Positions 12,435-25,046 are shown, numbered from the stretch's first letter. The stretch is 64,000 nucleotides of DNA from Protonemura montana (GCA_947568835.1 OX387605.1:13148418-13212417); one strand, 5' to 3'. Made by a program: numbers and translations. The notes: a model not told the origin generated them from the sequence alone.

Positions 12435-15400
12435 CTAGATGGCCGGGCATTGTCTGGTGGCCTTGATCTATTGGCAAAGCTAAAGTCGTTTCGGAGACAA
12501 GATGCGACGCTCACCTTCCTTGGCTAGAGTCTCGCCGCCATCCTGCGCCACTTTCGCAACGACAGGCTGCACCCTCTCGTCGGGCACCCTCTCGATAGGC
12601 GCCTTCTCGACAGGACTTTGCTCGACGGTGGCCTCCTCTGCTGGCTGCACCACCAACCGCGGCTTGCTCTCTAAAACAGAAATTGCAAATTGCGACTATT
12701 CCGCGCACTGAACCGACAGGGAAAAGGCAAAGAACGACACTTTAAGAAACCAATCGCTCCCTTAGGACCAGTACCAGGTTTCCGACCCCGGTGCTTGCTC
12801 CTACGTCCCATGAAGGCACCAGCTGTTGCTCCTGTTACCTCCGAGAACTTCTTGTGAAACTCTTATCAAACAGTGATATCTTATCTTATCGAGATACTGT
12901 CGCTGTCACGTGACTTGATAGATACGGAGATAGCCGAGTTACGGTAACTTACCACAGGAACGTTTAGGCTGTAGAAATACAATCCGAGGTTCCATAACAG
13001 CGAAGTCGGCCGCGACCGACGGACCAAACTAGTGGACCAGCAGAGCAGTTGCTCGCGGTGCACTTCGCGGCGAAGGTCTCTGCTTCGATCCCCGAGACCC
13101 CCTTATCCCCCGCCGTACCCCTACCCACCCCAAGCGCGGCCCACGTTGGGCGCGGCGCGCAAAACGACTCCCGGCTTACACGACTTTTTGTACCGTGTTT
13201 TTATTGTCAATGAAAACAAAACGTGTGGCCGTCTGGCGGCCAGTCTTCCGGCGAGGGGACGGCATAGGCAAGTCACTCATGGGTCGCCGCGTGTTGTTGC
13301 AAAATAGAAGCCGATTTAAAGGCGCGATAAATATTTTACGAGCGTAATCAGTGATGGTGACAATAAATCAAATGTTAAACAACGTGGCATTTATAAATTG
13401 AAACAAATGCGACTCACGGGGATTAAATATCGATCATCGTTGATAACATCGCTATCGATGAAATGTTGCGTACTGATCCGAGCCTGGATTGTGTTGATGC
13501 AGATTGCGAATCCAGATTTAACATGAATTGTATCATTTTTTCATGGCTATCTTACCCATAGATAGAGCAATCGAATTCGAGGTAATCTACAGTCGCAAGG
13601 TCTCGACTGTCTTGTATAGATCTAGCAGCCCGAGCCTCGAAGCGATTTGGGAATAGGTCACCATGAACTTTGCATTAGTGGCGTTTTGGCCACACGGCTG
13701 ATACATATAGCTTTTGACAATAAGTCTTCCTAGTTTCTGCGAGACTATTTTTTCTGACGGTAATGGCAGTCAGTCAGTTTCGCAAATAACTTCACTTTCA
13801 GTTTTTAGTAATGAATTATCTGGTCTGATCTAAATTACATAATGTTAGAATAGTATGCCTTATAGCAAAAGCAAATGTCGTTTGCATGCCAAGAGGCATC
13901 GGTTGGAAGACTCCGCGCTTCGATTCTGGTCACCGGCTACATTCAAGTTGCGGTTTTCCGTGATTTGCCGTGCAACCGGAGGTGCACCGTCAGGGCGAAT
14001 TCCGTGAGAACATCTCCCAACGACCACTCCCATTTCAGTTCGCGGCCAAATTTCACATGGGGACAAAATATTTACAAACTATGCGTCAGCTAAGCAGTCC
14101 ATTAGCCGACCGGTCAATTTTCCACCACAGGACAATATTGGTATGCCATTGGCGTCGCCCGTGCGAAGTCTTCTGGGTATGCAGTCCCAATCGTTGACCT
14201 TGTGGGTGCAGCGATGGTCATTTCGGCGACGACACGACGCAGCCAAGACAGTCGCGTGATGCGACTGACAAACGCCGCTGAGACTGATCACTCCGATTTT
14301 GACAACCGTTATTTCAAAAGTACATGCGTGCACAGAATGATTAAGTCGACCGAGCAGATATTAGACAATGCACGCCAATAATAATTCGCATAGCATTTCT
14401 AAAGAAAGTGCAGCACATGTGGTGTTTAACTTTTAATTATATATGCGGTGAGTTTAATTGAAAAACGAGTTGGTGAGAACACGAACACCCAGCATTGAAA
14501 ATTACGCATACAAAAGTGAAGATAGTTTCATTGAGTGTTTCTGGCACGCGTGCACTGGGCATCCACATTAGGAGCTGGGCACGAGAGGAAAGTGTGGGTC
14601 TTTGGAACGCGAAGACAGAGCAGTGGTATGAATCATGCCCAAGACCTACAGGCAAGACATCAGTAGATATGTCAATTCGGTATTTATACTTCTTTGTTTG
14701 GCTAAAAGCATAATGTCCCTGAAAGCTTAATGGAGCATATTTTTGTGGATGTATTCGGTTGTCTTTAAATGCATATCACCATCCCTTGTGCAATTGTCTG
14801 CGCTGCATTGCCACACAATTTAAACGGCGTGGGCGTCTATGCATGTACACAATACCACTGATTATGGCAAGTTGGCATAACAAAGCAATATCAAAAAAGT
14901 GTACAATAGGAAACAAACGTGAAACACGTGAAACTTTTCTCCCTGCCACAATGTCGAAATGTTATGAAATAAAGTGTAAAACTGCTGATGTATGTATTCT
15001 ATCTGGGTGCGCGGTCTCGTTACGTCGCCCACCGGCACGGCCAATCCAAGGAAACCATAGATCTGCAACGAGTAACAGCCGTAGAGCGAGCGTCGGTCCG
15101 TTCGCATAACAATGCCGTGACGTGACGTGCAAAGCTCGCACGGACTCTGGCCACGGACTCCTGTCACCGCGATCACGTCGCTGGAAAACTATGCGAGCCT
15201 CTCGCAGCAGCTACCTTCGGCAAACTCGTCCGAGAGAAATGTGTAAGAAATCAAAAGAGGCTGGTATCAGCCGGAAAATATACTCGTAATAGACTCCAAG
15301 CTTCAACATTAACGCTGAAGGCACCATATTGCTGATTTTCAGTTTCGTTACGAAGATACATATCCGATACATCAACCCCCTAAGAAAACCTTTTAGAAAT

Positions 15401-17787
15401 GAACCTACCTCCAACAACAGCAAGTCGATGACAGACAAGAACGGGCTTGCGCTGCGACAGTCAAGCCACGGCGAACTCTGCAGCCGGCCACCGCGGAGAC
15501 CAGAGACTAGCAACCCAGAGACTTGCAACAAATGCACGAGACGCGAGCGGCGAGCAGCGAGCGCGATGGACCGACCGTGAAGACGCCGACGGTGCCCGAC
15601 CTCGGCCGAACGGAGTGAACGACCGGATTCGAACCCCGCATCGCCACGACGGCGTCGGCTCACCACGACGTCGACGTTCGCGGCGTGCCGTGATGACACC
15701 GTCATTGACGTTGTGGGTGGATGTAGGCAATGCAATACGAGAATTGGAGAGGAAAAGTCGAGGGGTCGAAGACAAGACAACGCCGCCACCGCGCGCGAAT
15801 CGCGAGGTGACGCTCGGCGACGCGCGGCCTTGGAGGGTCATTGCCGTCGCGCATTGCTGCACACCCCCCCCCCCCCCCCTCTCCATACCATCAGCACAAA
15901 GTCGACACAATGCTCAATGATCGGCGATCGGCGGCGGACCGCATTCCTACCTGTCCTGGCGACTCCGACGACGGCGTCCTCCTCGAGGATGGTCGGCAGC
16001 GCGGCACCCCAGCCCGACGGGAACAAGATGTCGCCGGGTGACGAGATGGCGGTCACACGGAACTCGTTGTCCTCGGGCCAGCCGGGGGTGTTGTCGTCGC
16101 CGACGCTGCGCATCCCCGCCGACGGCGGCACGGTGAGTTCCTCGAGCACTGAATAGTCCAGCGAGATGGGCTCGTCGTCTTCAGAGTCGGTCGCAGTGCT
16201 GACTGGGATGGAGAGCTGCGAGGCTTCGGCGTCGACTTCAACACTGGCCGTTGTCGTGATGGCCTCTTGCGGTTCCGGGACGCTTTGACGTCGAACTGCC
16301 GTCGGTGGCACGACCTCCGTGACTACCCTCTCGGTGTCCACCCACTCGGGGTCCACCCTCTCAATGTCCACCTCCCGGCGCAGGTCAATCTCGACAAACG
16401 GCGGGGGCGGCGGAGGCGGCGCACGTCGCTTACCCGACCGAAACCGCTCACGTGGAGGCGGCGATGCCCTAGGTGGTAGATCGGGTGGCGCGTTGTCCTT
16501 GAACTCTGCGGGGGGCAGCAGCGCATCAAGAGAGGCGGCAATCTCACGCTCGAGGCGCTCCAACGCGCGTCCTGGGTCTGGGGGGAGGGCGTCAGAGAAG
16601 CTCGAGTTTGCCGTTGATCGGCGCTCCAACGCCGTGCTCAGCGACGAGCCCGTGTCGTCCGACTCGGACTCCTGAGCGCCGGCCCGCTCCTCCAGACCTA
16701 CCACGTCCAGGTAGCACTCGGCAGGCAGCGGGGGAGGCTGCGCGCGCAGCTTGCGCGGTGGCACTGGGGGTGCCTGCGCAGTAGCATTGGGCGCAGCAGG
16801 TGGCTTCAGCTCCAGCCCGATCACCTGCGGCAGCTCGACGCGTGCACCGCGCCGGACGCGCAACGTGACGACGACGCGTGCCTCCTTCAGCCTGCGTACG
16901 CAGTCAAGGCGGGTAAGGGTGCGAACGCGCACGCCGTCGACGCGCAGAAGTTGGTCGCCAGGCGCGAGGTGGCCCCATGCACAGGTGGCTCGGCCCGCGG
17001 GCGAGTCGACGGCAAGCGATTGAACCAGCAGTCGGCGCACCGGTTCGTGTGCAGCGGCGCCGCCCTCGAAGCGCAGTCCAAAACCCAGGCGTTCGCCGGG
17101 AAGCCGGTAGACGACGACGTCCTCCACGTCAGCGGCGTCCTCTGTCTCGTCGCGCTCATCGTCACCGTCCTCGTCGTCACTGCTGTCTGCTCGCGACGAC
17201 TTTCTCGAAGCTGCCTTGGCAGTAGCGTCGTCGTCCGTGACAGCTGACACTTTTACCACGTTGGGCACTGACACTTTTTGATTCGATGGCACTGTCACGT
17301 GTTCCGCGGTTGGCACCGATATCTTTTGGACGTCGGACGCGGGTGTTTTGTTCTGTATTGGCACTTTTTGTACGGGCTGCACTGGGCATTGGACCGCTTG
17401 TTTCTTGCTTGCTTCGACACAGTGGTCTGGGGCCCCCGCGTGGTCGGAAGACCCTGTCTCCTGAGTTTCGGTGAGCACTGTCAATTTTTTGTCATCAGCT
17501 AATGTCTCTGAGGACACTTCCTTGTCTTGTGACCCGTCGCCGATGGCTAGCACGGTGACAAACGACTCCCCTTCATGTTTTGAGCTTTCGAGCGCCGGCG
17601 TCGGTGTCGTCGCTGCGACTGCGCTACCCACAGAGACTACTGTGATGAAGGCAGGGCGCGTTGGGGAGCCGCCGCCCCCGTCTTCGCTACTCCAGTCCAG
17701 CTCTGCGCTGCCGGAGTCAACGCTCACCTGGCGCTCATGGCGCCCGCTTGGGGGGCCGCCGCCACCACGCATCCCGGTCTGCGCATG
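5656..17787 (-). CDS. Three-PDZ scaffold, pro-IL-16/PDZD2-like
   Basis: Exons 17787-15951, 12670-12515, 12267-11218, 10681-9802, 9526-9403, 8332-7127, 6195-5964 and 5852-5656 join in phase to 1,893 codons plus stop. The first may be preceded by further exons; its opening phase is 0 and an in-frame ATG lies a few codons in. PDZ1 sits near residues 225-315 (carboxylate loop RLGFGLRF). PDZ2 (LGLALAGGADLE, VLSINGK) and PDZ3 (GLGFSLDGG, EAWGAMKRLPEGPV) are at the C-terminus and closely recall the last two PDZ domains of mammalian pro-interleukin-16 and PDZD2. The rest is low-complexity: acidic stretches, a PPPPPPP run, degenerate NKIEDFR-type repeats, an LPPS tandem repeat and a Lys/Glu-rich segment. 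No LRR, SH3 or kinase domain is visible, which argues against Scribble or MAGUK. Likely an intracellular scaffold binding C-terminal peptides; partners are unknown. PDZ2 is split by the 7127/6195 intron. Confidence 0.85.
6489..7014. mobile_element. MITE-like element with terminal inverted repeats
   Basis: The ends are inverted copies: GGGCCGATTTTACCGACGC on the left and, reading the right end on the minus strand, GGGCCGATTTCACCAATGC (3 mismatches in 19). Similarity continues weakly inward (GAGGTTT/AAACCTC). The roughly 526-bp interior has no ORF of note. No clear target-site duplication was found. It lies in an intron of the PDZ gene. Confidence 0.5.
6836..6868. repeat. Tandem repeat, 11-bp unit
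   Basis: Three direct copies of a CCTGAATCAT-type unit inside the MITE-like element. Confidence 0.7.
9850..9894. repeat. 12-bp coding tandem repeat (LPPS)
   Basis: The unit GGCGGCAGACTT repeats about 3.5 times within a PDZ-gene exon. On the minus strand it encodes repeated LPPS, a proline-rich stretch that may be length-variable. Confidence 0.85.
12384..12432. repeat. (TA)n(GA)n microsatellite
   Basis: A run of TA dinucleotides passes straight into a GA run, in the short intron between two PDZ-gene exons. Confidence 0.9.
12775..12811 (-). CDS. Putative alternative first exon of PDZ gene
   Basis: An ATG opens a 12-codon reading frame (MGRRSKHRGRKP) that ends in donor CCTG|GTACTG with one base over. 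This is exactly the phase needed to join the next exon at 12670, which begins with two bases, giving ...RKP-E-SKPRL. Upstream, 12.8-13.3 kb is CpG-rich, as expected of a promoter. The product would drop the 1,837-bp first exon, and so PDZ1, and keep PDZ2-PDZ3, resembling the short IL-16-type isoforms. The evidence is phase and context only. Confidence 0.5.
12830..15950. other. Large intron with CpG-rich patches, no exon found
   Basis: This is the intron between the first two long-isoform exons of the PDZ gene. It is CpG-rich at about 12.9-13.3 kb and 15.1-15.9 kb, AT-rich between, and holds a run of about 16 C near 15864-15879. A GGATTCGAACCCC box near 15625 resembles a tRNA B box on the minus strand, but no cloverleaf follows. 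Overlapping ORFs on both strands look like GC-driven chance frames. Confidence 0.4.
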
Positions 17788-17939
17788 CTGAAAACACATC
17801 GGGGTTATTGGTATGGTGGTACAGATAATTTGCAGATACCCAAACTATCAGCTGTGACCGAACCTTTAGTCAGTGACGTCATTTTTAGTGCAGGTTATCT
17901 TTGACTTGTCAGAAAATATCCGTGATCTATTGGTTAGTT

Positions 17940-18235
17940 TGGCAGGTTGGAAACACCGGTTCTCGTGAGATCACCGACGTTGAGAAATACTGCGCTAGGT
18001 CAGGTATTGGGTGGGTAATCATCATGCAAGTGATCAATTCTGTTCGGAGGAGAGGTAGGAGGGGTGAAAGTGTCAAAACCATTGGCCTTCTTATCAGCCT
18101 CCCGACAGCATGGCTTTGAGGAGGAATCCTTGCTGTTGATCGCATTGTACCTCCCTTCGCAAGTGACTTTAAGCCGATGGTACCCATAGAGAAAGGTTCT
18201 TTCGTTAAGCCCTTAGTGCTTTCGACAGAAGTATG
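17940..18235 (+). mobile_element. 5S rRNA-derived SINE, copy A
   Basis: The head reads CACCGGTTCTCGTGAGATCA and then GTTGAGAAATACTGCGC...GGTCAGGTATTGGGTGGGTAA. This follows the inside of a eukaryotic 5S rRNA gene (CACCGGTTCTCGTCCGATCACCG, GTTAAGCAA, GTCAGTACTTGGATGGGTGA), including the internal Pol III promoter region. An unrelated tail follows, shared with copies B-D. It is not a 5S gene: the outer stem is missing and the tail is extra. Confidence 0.75.
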
Positions 18236-18239
18236 CTAC

Positions 18240-18705
18240 GTGCTGGTATCGGATCTCCCCTCCCCTCCCCTGATTATCGATTATAACGACGCACTGTTTT
18301 CACAATGAGCCCTGTGGCCTTGGTCTAATGGCGTCGGTGATTTAGTGGATGATAATGAGGGTGATGATGAGCCTAACTTAGTCTAGAAGGGAGGAGGGGA
18401 AACCCGGAGCCGCCACGTAGTCTACTCCTGTCGAATAGCACCAAGAGGACCACCGGCTTCACGTCCCTTTAGAAGGACGGTACAACTCGAACAGCTGGAT
18501 TCCTCCACAAATCCATGCTGTCGAGGGATTGATAAGCATGGCGAATGATGTTGCTGTACTAACTTTTATACTTCAACCTCTCTCCCGAACAGGATTGGGC
18601 ATGTGTATGATGGTCACCCATCTAATACCTGACTCAGCGCAGTGTTGCTTAACTTCGGTGATCTCACGAGAACCGGTGTTTCCAACACGCCAAACCGTTC
18701 GATGT
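18240..18705 (-). mobile_element. 5S rRNA-derived SINE, copy B (fullest)
   Basis: Inverted relative to copy A. The minus strand reads the 5S-like head (GGTTCTCGTGAGATCACCGA, AGTTAAGCAACACTGCGC, ATTAGATGGGTGACCATC), then a tail of about 330 bp with a GGTGCTATTCGACAGGAGTA block and a CCATTAGACCAAGGCCACAG block. It is closer to 5S than copy A and probably younger. Confidence 0.75.
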
Positions 18706-18894
18706 GGCTGTAGTCACACGGTCAATAGTCCGCATATTCGCTTATACTTGTTAATTAATTTTGGTTAATTTTAGTTTTATGTACTTTAACATAAGGTTTT
18801 CTGTAAAGAATTGGTATTTTGTGTAGGTACATCTAATTTCGAATACATTTTTGAGCTTGACTTAATGGCATACGGGAACCCAGTCCCAGAAAAC

Positions 18895-19060
18895 GGAGTA
18901 AAAGACTAGAAGTTTGTTACTCTTCGAATGGGCCTCCTTCCTTCTTGGCTAGGTTAGGACTCATTCATCGACCCCATTAGCCCAAAGCCACAGGGCCCGT
19001 TATCAAAACAGTGCATCGTTAACCCCTCTAATCAACCAATTTATAAAATATATGGGAAGT
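18895..19060 (+). mobile_element. 5S-derived SINE family, tail fragment C
   Basis: Carries only the 3' part of the family, recognised by CCATTAGCCCAAAGCCACAG and CAGTGCATCGTTA, which match the end of copy B. The 5S head is absent, so the copy is 5'-truncated. Confidence 0.6.
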
Positions 19061-21029
19061 GAGGTGTCTTTTGAAAAGAATGGATCAAAGCAAATCTAAT
19101 TTATTTTTTTAAAAAATCGCAATAAGAGAGATCGTACCGACGCCTCTGGGCATTACGAAGCACGCAATATTACCTCGGAAACTGGAAAGAGTAGTTTCAA
19201 GAGCATAAAAACACTTTAACATTCACTTCTTATCTTATAGTTAGTATCCCTATTTTTAATTTTATGGCATACGGATGCGTGCTTGAACTGAAGCCCTCCA
19301 TCGGCCGGATTAGGGACTTAGGGTGGTTAAGTACAGTCCCCCTATAAGCCAGAGGGCGAAAGAAGCCCCGCGATGTATGTATATATATAAATAACAAGGT
19401 CAACACAACTGGTATATGAACAATATTTCTAGTCCGTACGTCGAAAATAAAGATGATTTCTTCATGTTTATAACTGGGAATTTCTGTTGGGAATATAATT
19501 TAGGTAGGTATAGGTACTTTAAAAAGGATAGCTATGTCGCTCTATTTACTAAAATGTAAACATTGTTATTTTCTCACATTGTTATGCTTTTTACAACGGT
19601 ACAACACGATACGAGTAATTTCAAACACCGCAGTAATCACTTTTGAGAATCAGCCTTTTTAGTTGCAATTGCAGCGTGCTTATTTGAAGCGTAACGCAAC
19701 ATGTAACATCTGAACGTAACTCAATGCGTTCGAGAAATGCGCAACGCAAGTCGCAACGTCCTGAACATTTGGTAACACTATAAGAAACAATACATCCCGA
19801 GACGGAAATCCGAAAATAGCCTGTTATATTGGTGCCCCGTAATGCACCAAGCTTCCTCCAACCGAATGTACCATATACGGCGTCCTTGTTGGTAATCAAG
19901 CTATGGGCAATACAACCATGTCCCATGTTCACCACCTAGCTATAGCAATCAAGTTTTGTCACGCGTGGATGTTAAAGTATGTGAGGTTGACACTATACGG
20001 GACATATAAAGACATGAGGGGCATAACAATTACTGTAATTATGTGAACTGATGTTATGATACTGTGCTGTATTTACACACCCCATGTACATTGGTAATTT
20101 TGTAAGTCTTATATTATATGGGTGGTGGAGCTCTTATTTTAACGGTTGAACGATTTGGCCATTTTTTCCAGCTTTTTAAATCGAGGTCTACGAAAGAGTG
20201 TGCAGACAGGGTAGCAGTGACTGGCTAGTAGGTAATGGGGTTTCAGAATCGTGAGAAAATGTAACCAAACATGAGACAGGCAACTTTATCCTTGTCATTA
20301 TCGGATACATTCTATACACTTTCTTCTCGTGTGGACGTTGACAAGGTTATACGTGTACCAATATGCAATAGTTACAGAAAGATACCCTATATTTAACTCA
20401 GTATTCCATCTGCGAGAGAAGTGACCATCATTACCCAAGGCTAAGACCGTAAGTCCATAGTAGGGTTACAGAAGAGAGAATGACCCATCTCCGTGTCCCT
20501 ATTATTAAAAAATAACTCTGATATACAAATAAAACATAAATCATAGCGACTTGTGTATTTTTTGAGAACATGAAGTCGCTGTGGAGGCTGCTCCAAAACT
20601 ACGAAAGGGATGTATAATGTAACGTATTGAGTTGTTCGGTGGTTTGCTATGAGATTACCAATTAAGGTCCCGAAAAAATATTCTGGTAGACAAGCTTGCT
20701 TGCTTTCTGCATTCTATGAAAATTGACATACATTTATTCAAATGGCATGGAGGTTCTGATTCAAACCCCCGTTTTCAATGTGTTTGCCTCAAGAAGCCTT
20801 TCTGGCATCGTATATGAAATCCGATCCAACTTTTGCCCTCTGTCAGTCGGCGTATCAAGTTTGCCCTTCGGCAGGAAGCTGACTGTCAGGCAATGATCAT
20901 ATCCCTCGCAGCCACAGCCACTGCTGCTGCATCGAAAACAACAGCAGATGGTTCTCCATCGAATGACGTCAAAGTGCATGATGACCGAGCGCAGCACGCC
21001 AAGTGGGGCGCTTTCACTCCCACGCCGAC

Positions 21030-21185
21030 GGCGGCCAGGCGTCAGGCAGGACTCGAACCTGGGTCTCCCGGCGCCCTCAGGGGTCACTCGGCACTGGGGC
21101 ACGGCCACTAGGACGCAATTAGCGCATTCTTCTTCCTCCCGTTCACCTACTTTCCTCACTTCCGCCTTCCGGCATCCTTGGCGCT
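21030..21185 (-). mobile_element. tRNA-derived SINE-like copy
   Basis: The minus strand contains CAGGTTCGAGTCCTGCC, a good Pol III B box, with an A-box-like CTAGTGGCCGTG upstream, inside a GC-rich block. Arm pairing and length do not fit a functional tRNA, so a SINE or decayed tRNA pseudogene is preferred. Confidence 0.45.
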
Positions 21186-22788
21186 AGGCGCGCCGGCGAG
21201 GCGACCATTTGTCGGTGCAATGTTCGACATGACAGCGAACATCAGGTACTCTCACAATAAAGCTGGCCCTCATAGACAATAAATAGGTCACCCGAAGATG
21301 TTAACGTTTCGATGCAGGTGAAACAAACTAAAGGTGCACGACTCTTTCAGAGGCTGGATGACGGAATCTCCTGACTGCTTGTCCAATTGCTGACTTTTTA
21401 ACCCTTTCTTTTCGTCTCACGATAGCACGACTGGCTGATGCAAAATTAATGTATAATCAGCGTCGCGCTAAAAAAACCCGATGGGATGAAATCAATCTGA
21501 TGGAATCACGATCCTCTCAGTCAAATGAAGCTGTAGCAAAGGATGCCGATTACAAGAGCCTCCAGCGCAAGCCGAAACTAGTGGCACCTGTTTCGCCAAA
21601 TACTCTAATCAAATGTCTTCGGCCGAGGACCCACCAGGTCCTGAGCAAGGCTCGGCCTCCTGGCGGCGTCCTGCACCTTCTAACGGCTTCCTGGTTCACG
21701 GCAAGCAAACTGGCAGTGCGACCCGGTCATGACGTCACGTGGCCGCATTCCACCATTAGCATCTCGCTCGCTCTTGCAAACACCATCATGCACCTCGCTC
21801 TCTCAGCACGTCGTGGCCTTTCTCTCTCACTCCCGTCGTAACACATGCAAACATACACACACATGTCCGATCGACTCCAGACGGGGTCCCTCTGACGTTG
21901 TCGACGGGTTAAGACGGAGGTCGCTGTCAAGACTCACCACGTCGGGGTCGCACTTGCTCACCGCGGTCCTCTGGAAAGCGCGAGACACTGCTGGTCTGGA
22001 CGCGGGAGAGCCCCGGCACGGCGGGATACGGGAGTGTGTCGAAGCTCGTTTTTTCGACACGATCACGCACGCGGGCAGCCAGCCACTGAGACCCGCCGAG
22101 AGAGCACAAGAGGCGCTGCGCAGAGAGAGGATGCACGCGGCCGCCGGGCCAACGGGCGCTAGCGTCGACTCTCTTAGGCCGCCCCCTGACCCCCCTTAGC
22201 CCCAGCAAGCCGCACCCCGCGCGGCCTGCGGACATAACGGGGTTCATGGCATCCAGCACTCGACTCGAAGGCAACCATGAACTATCCACCTTCCGTAGCC
22301 GTCGAAGCAACGTAGTTGCAGAAACAAGTCCTCTTGAGCTGACTTTATAAGCAAAGGATAGGCATCTTAGGATCCTTAAGCTGGACGTCACAGTCAACAA
22401 AGAAGATGAGTCTTCGGAATTTCTCGACCTCTCTTTATACGCTGTGTCAAGTGTCGAAATATTGTAACTTAGGAGGAATTGAGTTGGATTGTCGAAAGTG
22501 TCATGACAATTTTCCACAGTGGCCAGGGATAAAAAAAAAAGTACATGGATAAAATAGGAATCTCCTGAGGAAGCGATCTATACATCGTCCCCTAGCCTTT
22601 TTGGACTAATGTTTACTTTCCCGTCGTTTGGAGTACGTATTGTCATTTTTACACTGGGCGAAGAAGTAGTTCGCTCTCGGAAGGTGGTTCGCCTTTCGAG
22701 CCTCGAGAGGGGCTAAACCGTGGCGTCATCGAGGCCCTCGCGAGCGTGACGTCGTTGGCACAAGTGTGTCGGTCACGGCGGCTAAGAA

Positions 22789-22815
22789 GGGGGGGGGGGG
22801 GGGGGGGGGGGGGGG
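22789..22815. repeat. Poly(G) tract
   Basis: 27 consecutive G. The true length is uncertain because such runs are read poorly by sequencers. Confidence 0.85.
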
Positions 22816-25046
22816 TGTTAAAACCGTTTTCGTCGTTTTTGGCACGAGTTTGCAACGCGATACGCGCAGGTTTTATTATATAGCTCTAAATGCAAAATGC
22901 ATGCCTATAGTTCGGTTCTCAGGAGAATTGCAGCGGCTTGCATTCTGCACTTTACAGCGGACATTGCATAAAATTATTTGCAAAGTTGTGAAGAACACAC
23001 AGTGTTTAGGGCGAGTGTTTCAAGGGCATGATTGAATGAACGAAACCACAAGGGTGTCGGGAGAAACACGTTCTCAGCAGATTACATGATTTATCTCCTT
23101 GGATTTTATTGATGTCCATAAAATTGATTGTTTGCTGCTTGTCGAGAATAATCTAGCCGTAATACAATTTACACTTGCAGTTATAAATTACTAAGTCTGT
23201 GCGAACTAGGCAGCAGTGCAAGCTGCGCGACATGAAAAGTTTTAACACGTGTAATCATAATTCGTGGATTCGGTGCTAGCATTGGGTTCTAGTGGTCAAT
23301 GCACGGGGGTCAACGCAGTCCACCCCTTCTTCTACAACTCTGGGAAACGCTATAGGAACTTGATATTTTTTTATGATACGGTACGAAAATGTCGTGTTAT
23401 GCTTATTAAAATCTGGACAGATAAAAGAGCATTCTTTTCGAACTAAAAATGTTGGCATTTTTACCTACTCAAAAACTCGTACATAAACTTGTGAATTTGC
23501 AGTTTTCAACATTTACAAGATCGTTTTAAATTTTGTCTACACATTTTTTTTTGGGGGGGGGGGGCATCAGTTAAATCTGTTGGAACACTTAGGATTTCAA
23601 CACTGAGTCAAAGAGCTTCTTTCCAAGTGGCTCTACTTCCAGTTCTAGAGTGGTTCCAGCGAAAAGCTGTCAGTGGCTATTATATTGAAGTAGATTGCTT
23701 CAGATTCTTTTCAGATATATACTGTCTTTTAAAGCGTTCGCTAGAAATGTAATTAACACTGGTCACTGTTCAATACTAGAATACAAAGAGAACAGTATCC
23801 TCTTCGATAGCGGAGGTATAGAGGACAATATTGGTATTGCTACCTCTTTAAAATATGTTCTCAGTCAGGTTTTATTGTCCAGTTGCAGGACGAGGAAAGG
23901 AAAAGTATGAATGCCTAAAATAATGTAGCGTGTTTTATAGCCGCGTAGATGAGGAACATTAGTTAGACACCAAGTAGATATAATTGGTAACGCGAGCCGA
24001 AGGGTCATGCGCGACCACGATTCTTGCGACATCTATTTTTGAATTGAAAATTAACTTTTGACTGTCATTTGTCGGTAGACAAGACATGACATTTTCTTGA
24101 AAAAATAATACATGTGAAAATTAAGTAATTGTATGTGTAAAATCTAAAACGGATCAAATTTTATTCAAAATCAGGAGAATCCACTCACAGTACCACAAGG
24201 CGTTCAACTCAAAGCAGTATCAACAGATTCAGCTAACTAAAAAAAACGTGCACACACGATGGATCGGAATGCTGGAAATTGGGATAGGTCAGTTACTTTC
24301 CTTTCTAAAAGTGAAATGTGGTTACCGCGTTCATTTGCGTACTTAAGGAACTCTATAGCAAAATTGTAGTCTAGTCTTGGGTTTACCATCAGTACAATCC
24401 TCATTATAGTCAGTATATTATTTACTAAATGTCATAAAGTGAAGTTCATCACGTGACATTACTTGGTGGTTGGTGAGAAACGAGGACGACGTTGTGTCCA
24501 ATGATAGACCAATTTTAATGCCCATATAATTTGGAAATTATTTTTAACCAATCAATCTAGAATCTAGAACTAGTTTTGTGTAAGGCCTATTAAAAGAGAT
24601 ACTCTATACAGCTTTGGAAAGTGGTAATATGTAGAGCGAAATTCGAACATGCCATTCGTAGAAGGGCTCGGGGTAGGGCTCTAGCGCATGCGGGTGGGGC
24701 TCTTCAAGTTGTAGTCACACTTGAAATTACATTACTTTTTTATTTCTTTCGGGATTGGGCTCACAAACCCATTCTGCTACATATATTTGCCTCCCTGATC
24801 GATTTGACTTTGGGATTTCAAAGATTTGTGAATGCAGTAAGAATTTGCAGCTGTCCGTTGCTAGCACCCTCAGGGCCATCGAAGGTTATATACTAGCATC
24901 TTTGGTCAGGGCTAGCGTGTGAGGTGCACTGGAAGGATTCAAGATTATATTTCACCTTAACGTTTTATCTGCTCCATCTGGTTGTAGTTGTTTTTGTTCA
25001 AAACCAGAGTTGGGAAAACATTATTTTCTTAGTTGAATCTTAATTA

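Noticed and set aside
5656..17787. Scribble or Discs-large identity for the PDZ gene
   Set aside because: No LRR, SH3 or guanylate-kinase domain, and the last two PDZ domains fit pro-IL-16/PDZD2 better.
17940..18060. Genuine 5S rRNA gene
   Set aside because: Only the interior of 5S is present, diverged, without the closing helix, and fused to a tail shared by other copies.
21040..21115. tRNA gene on the minus strand
   Set aside because: A good B box (GGTTCGAGTCC) is present, but acceptor and anticodon stems do not pair properly and the A box is poor; called SINE-like instead.
20761..21159. 132-codon minus-strand ORF
   Set aside because: Runs through the tRNA-like SINE and shows no protein similarity.
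21927..22517. 196-codon minus-strand ORF
   Set aside because: GC-driven frame with competing ORFs on both strands, no domain and no splice partner in phase.
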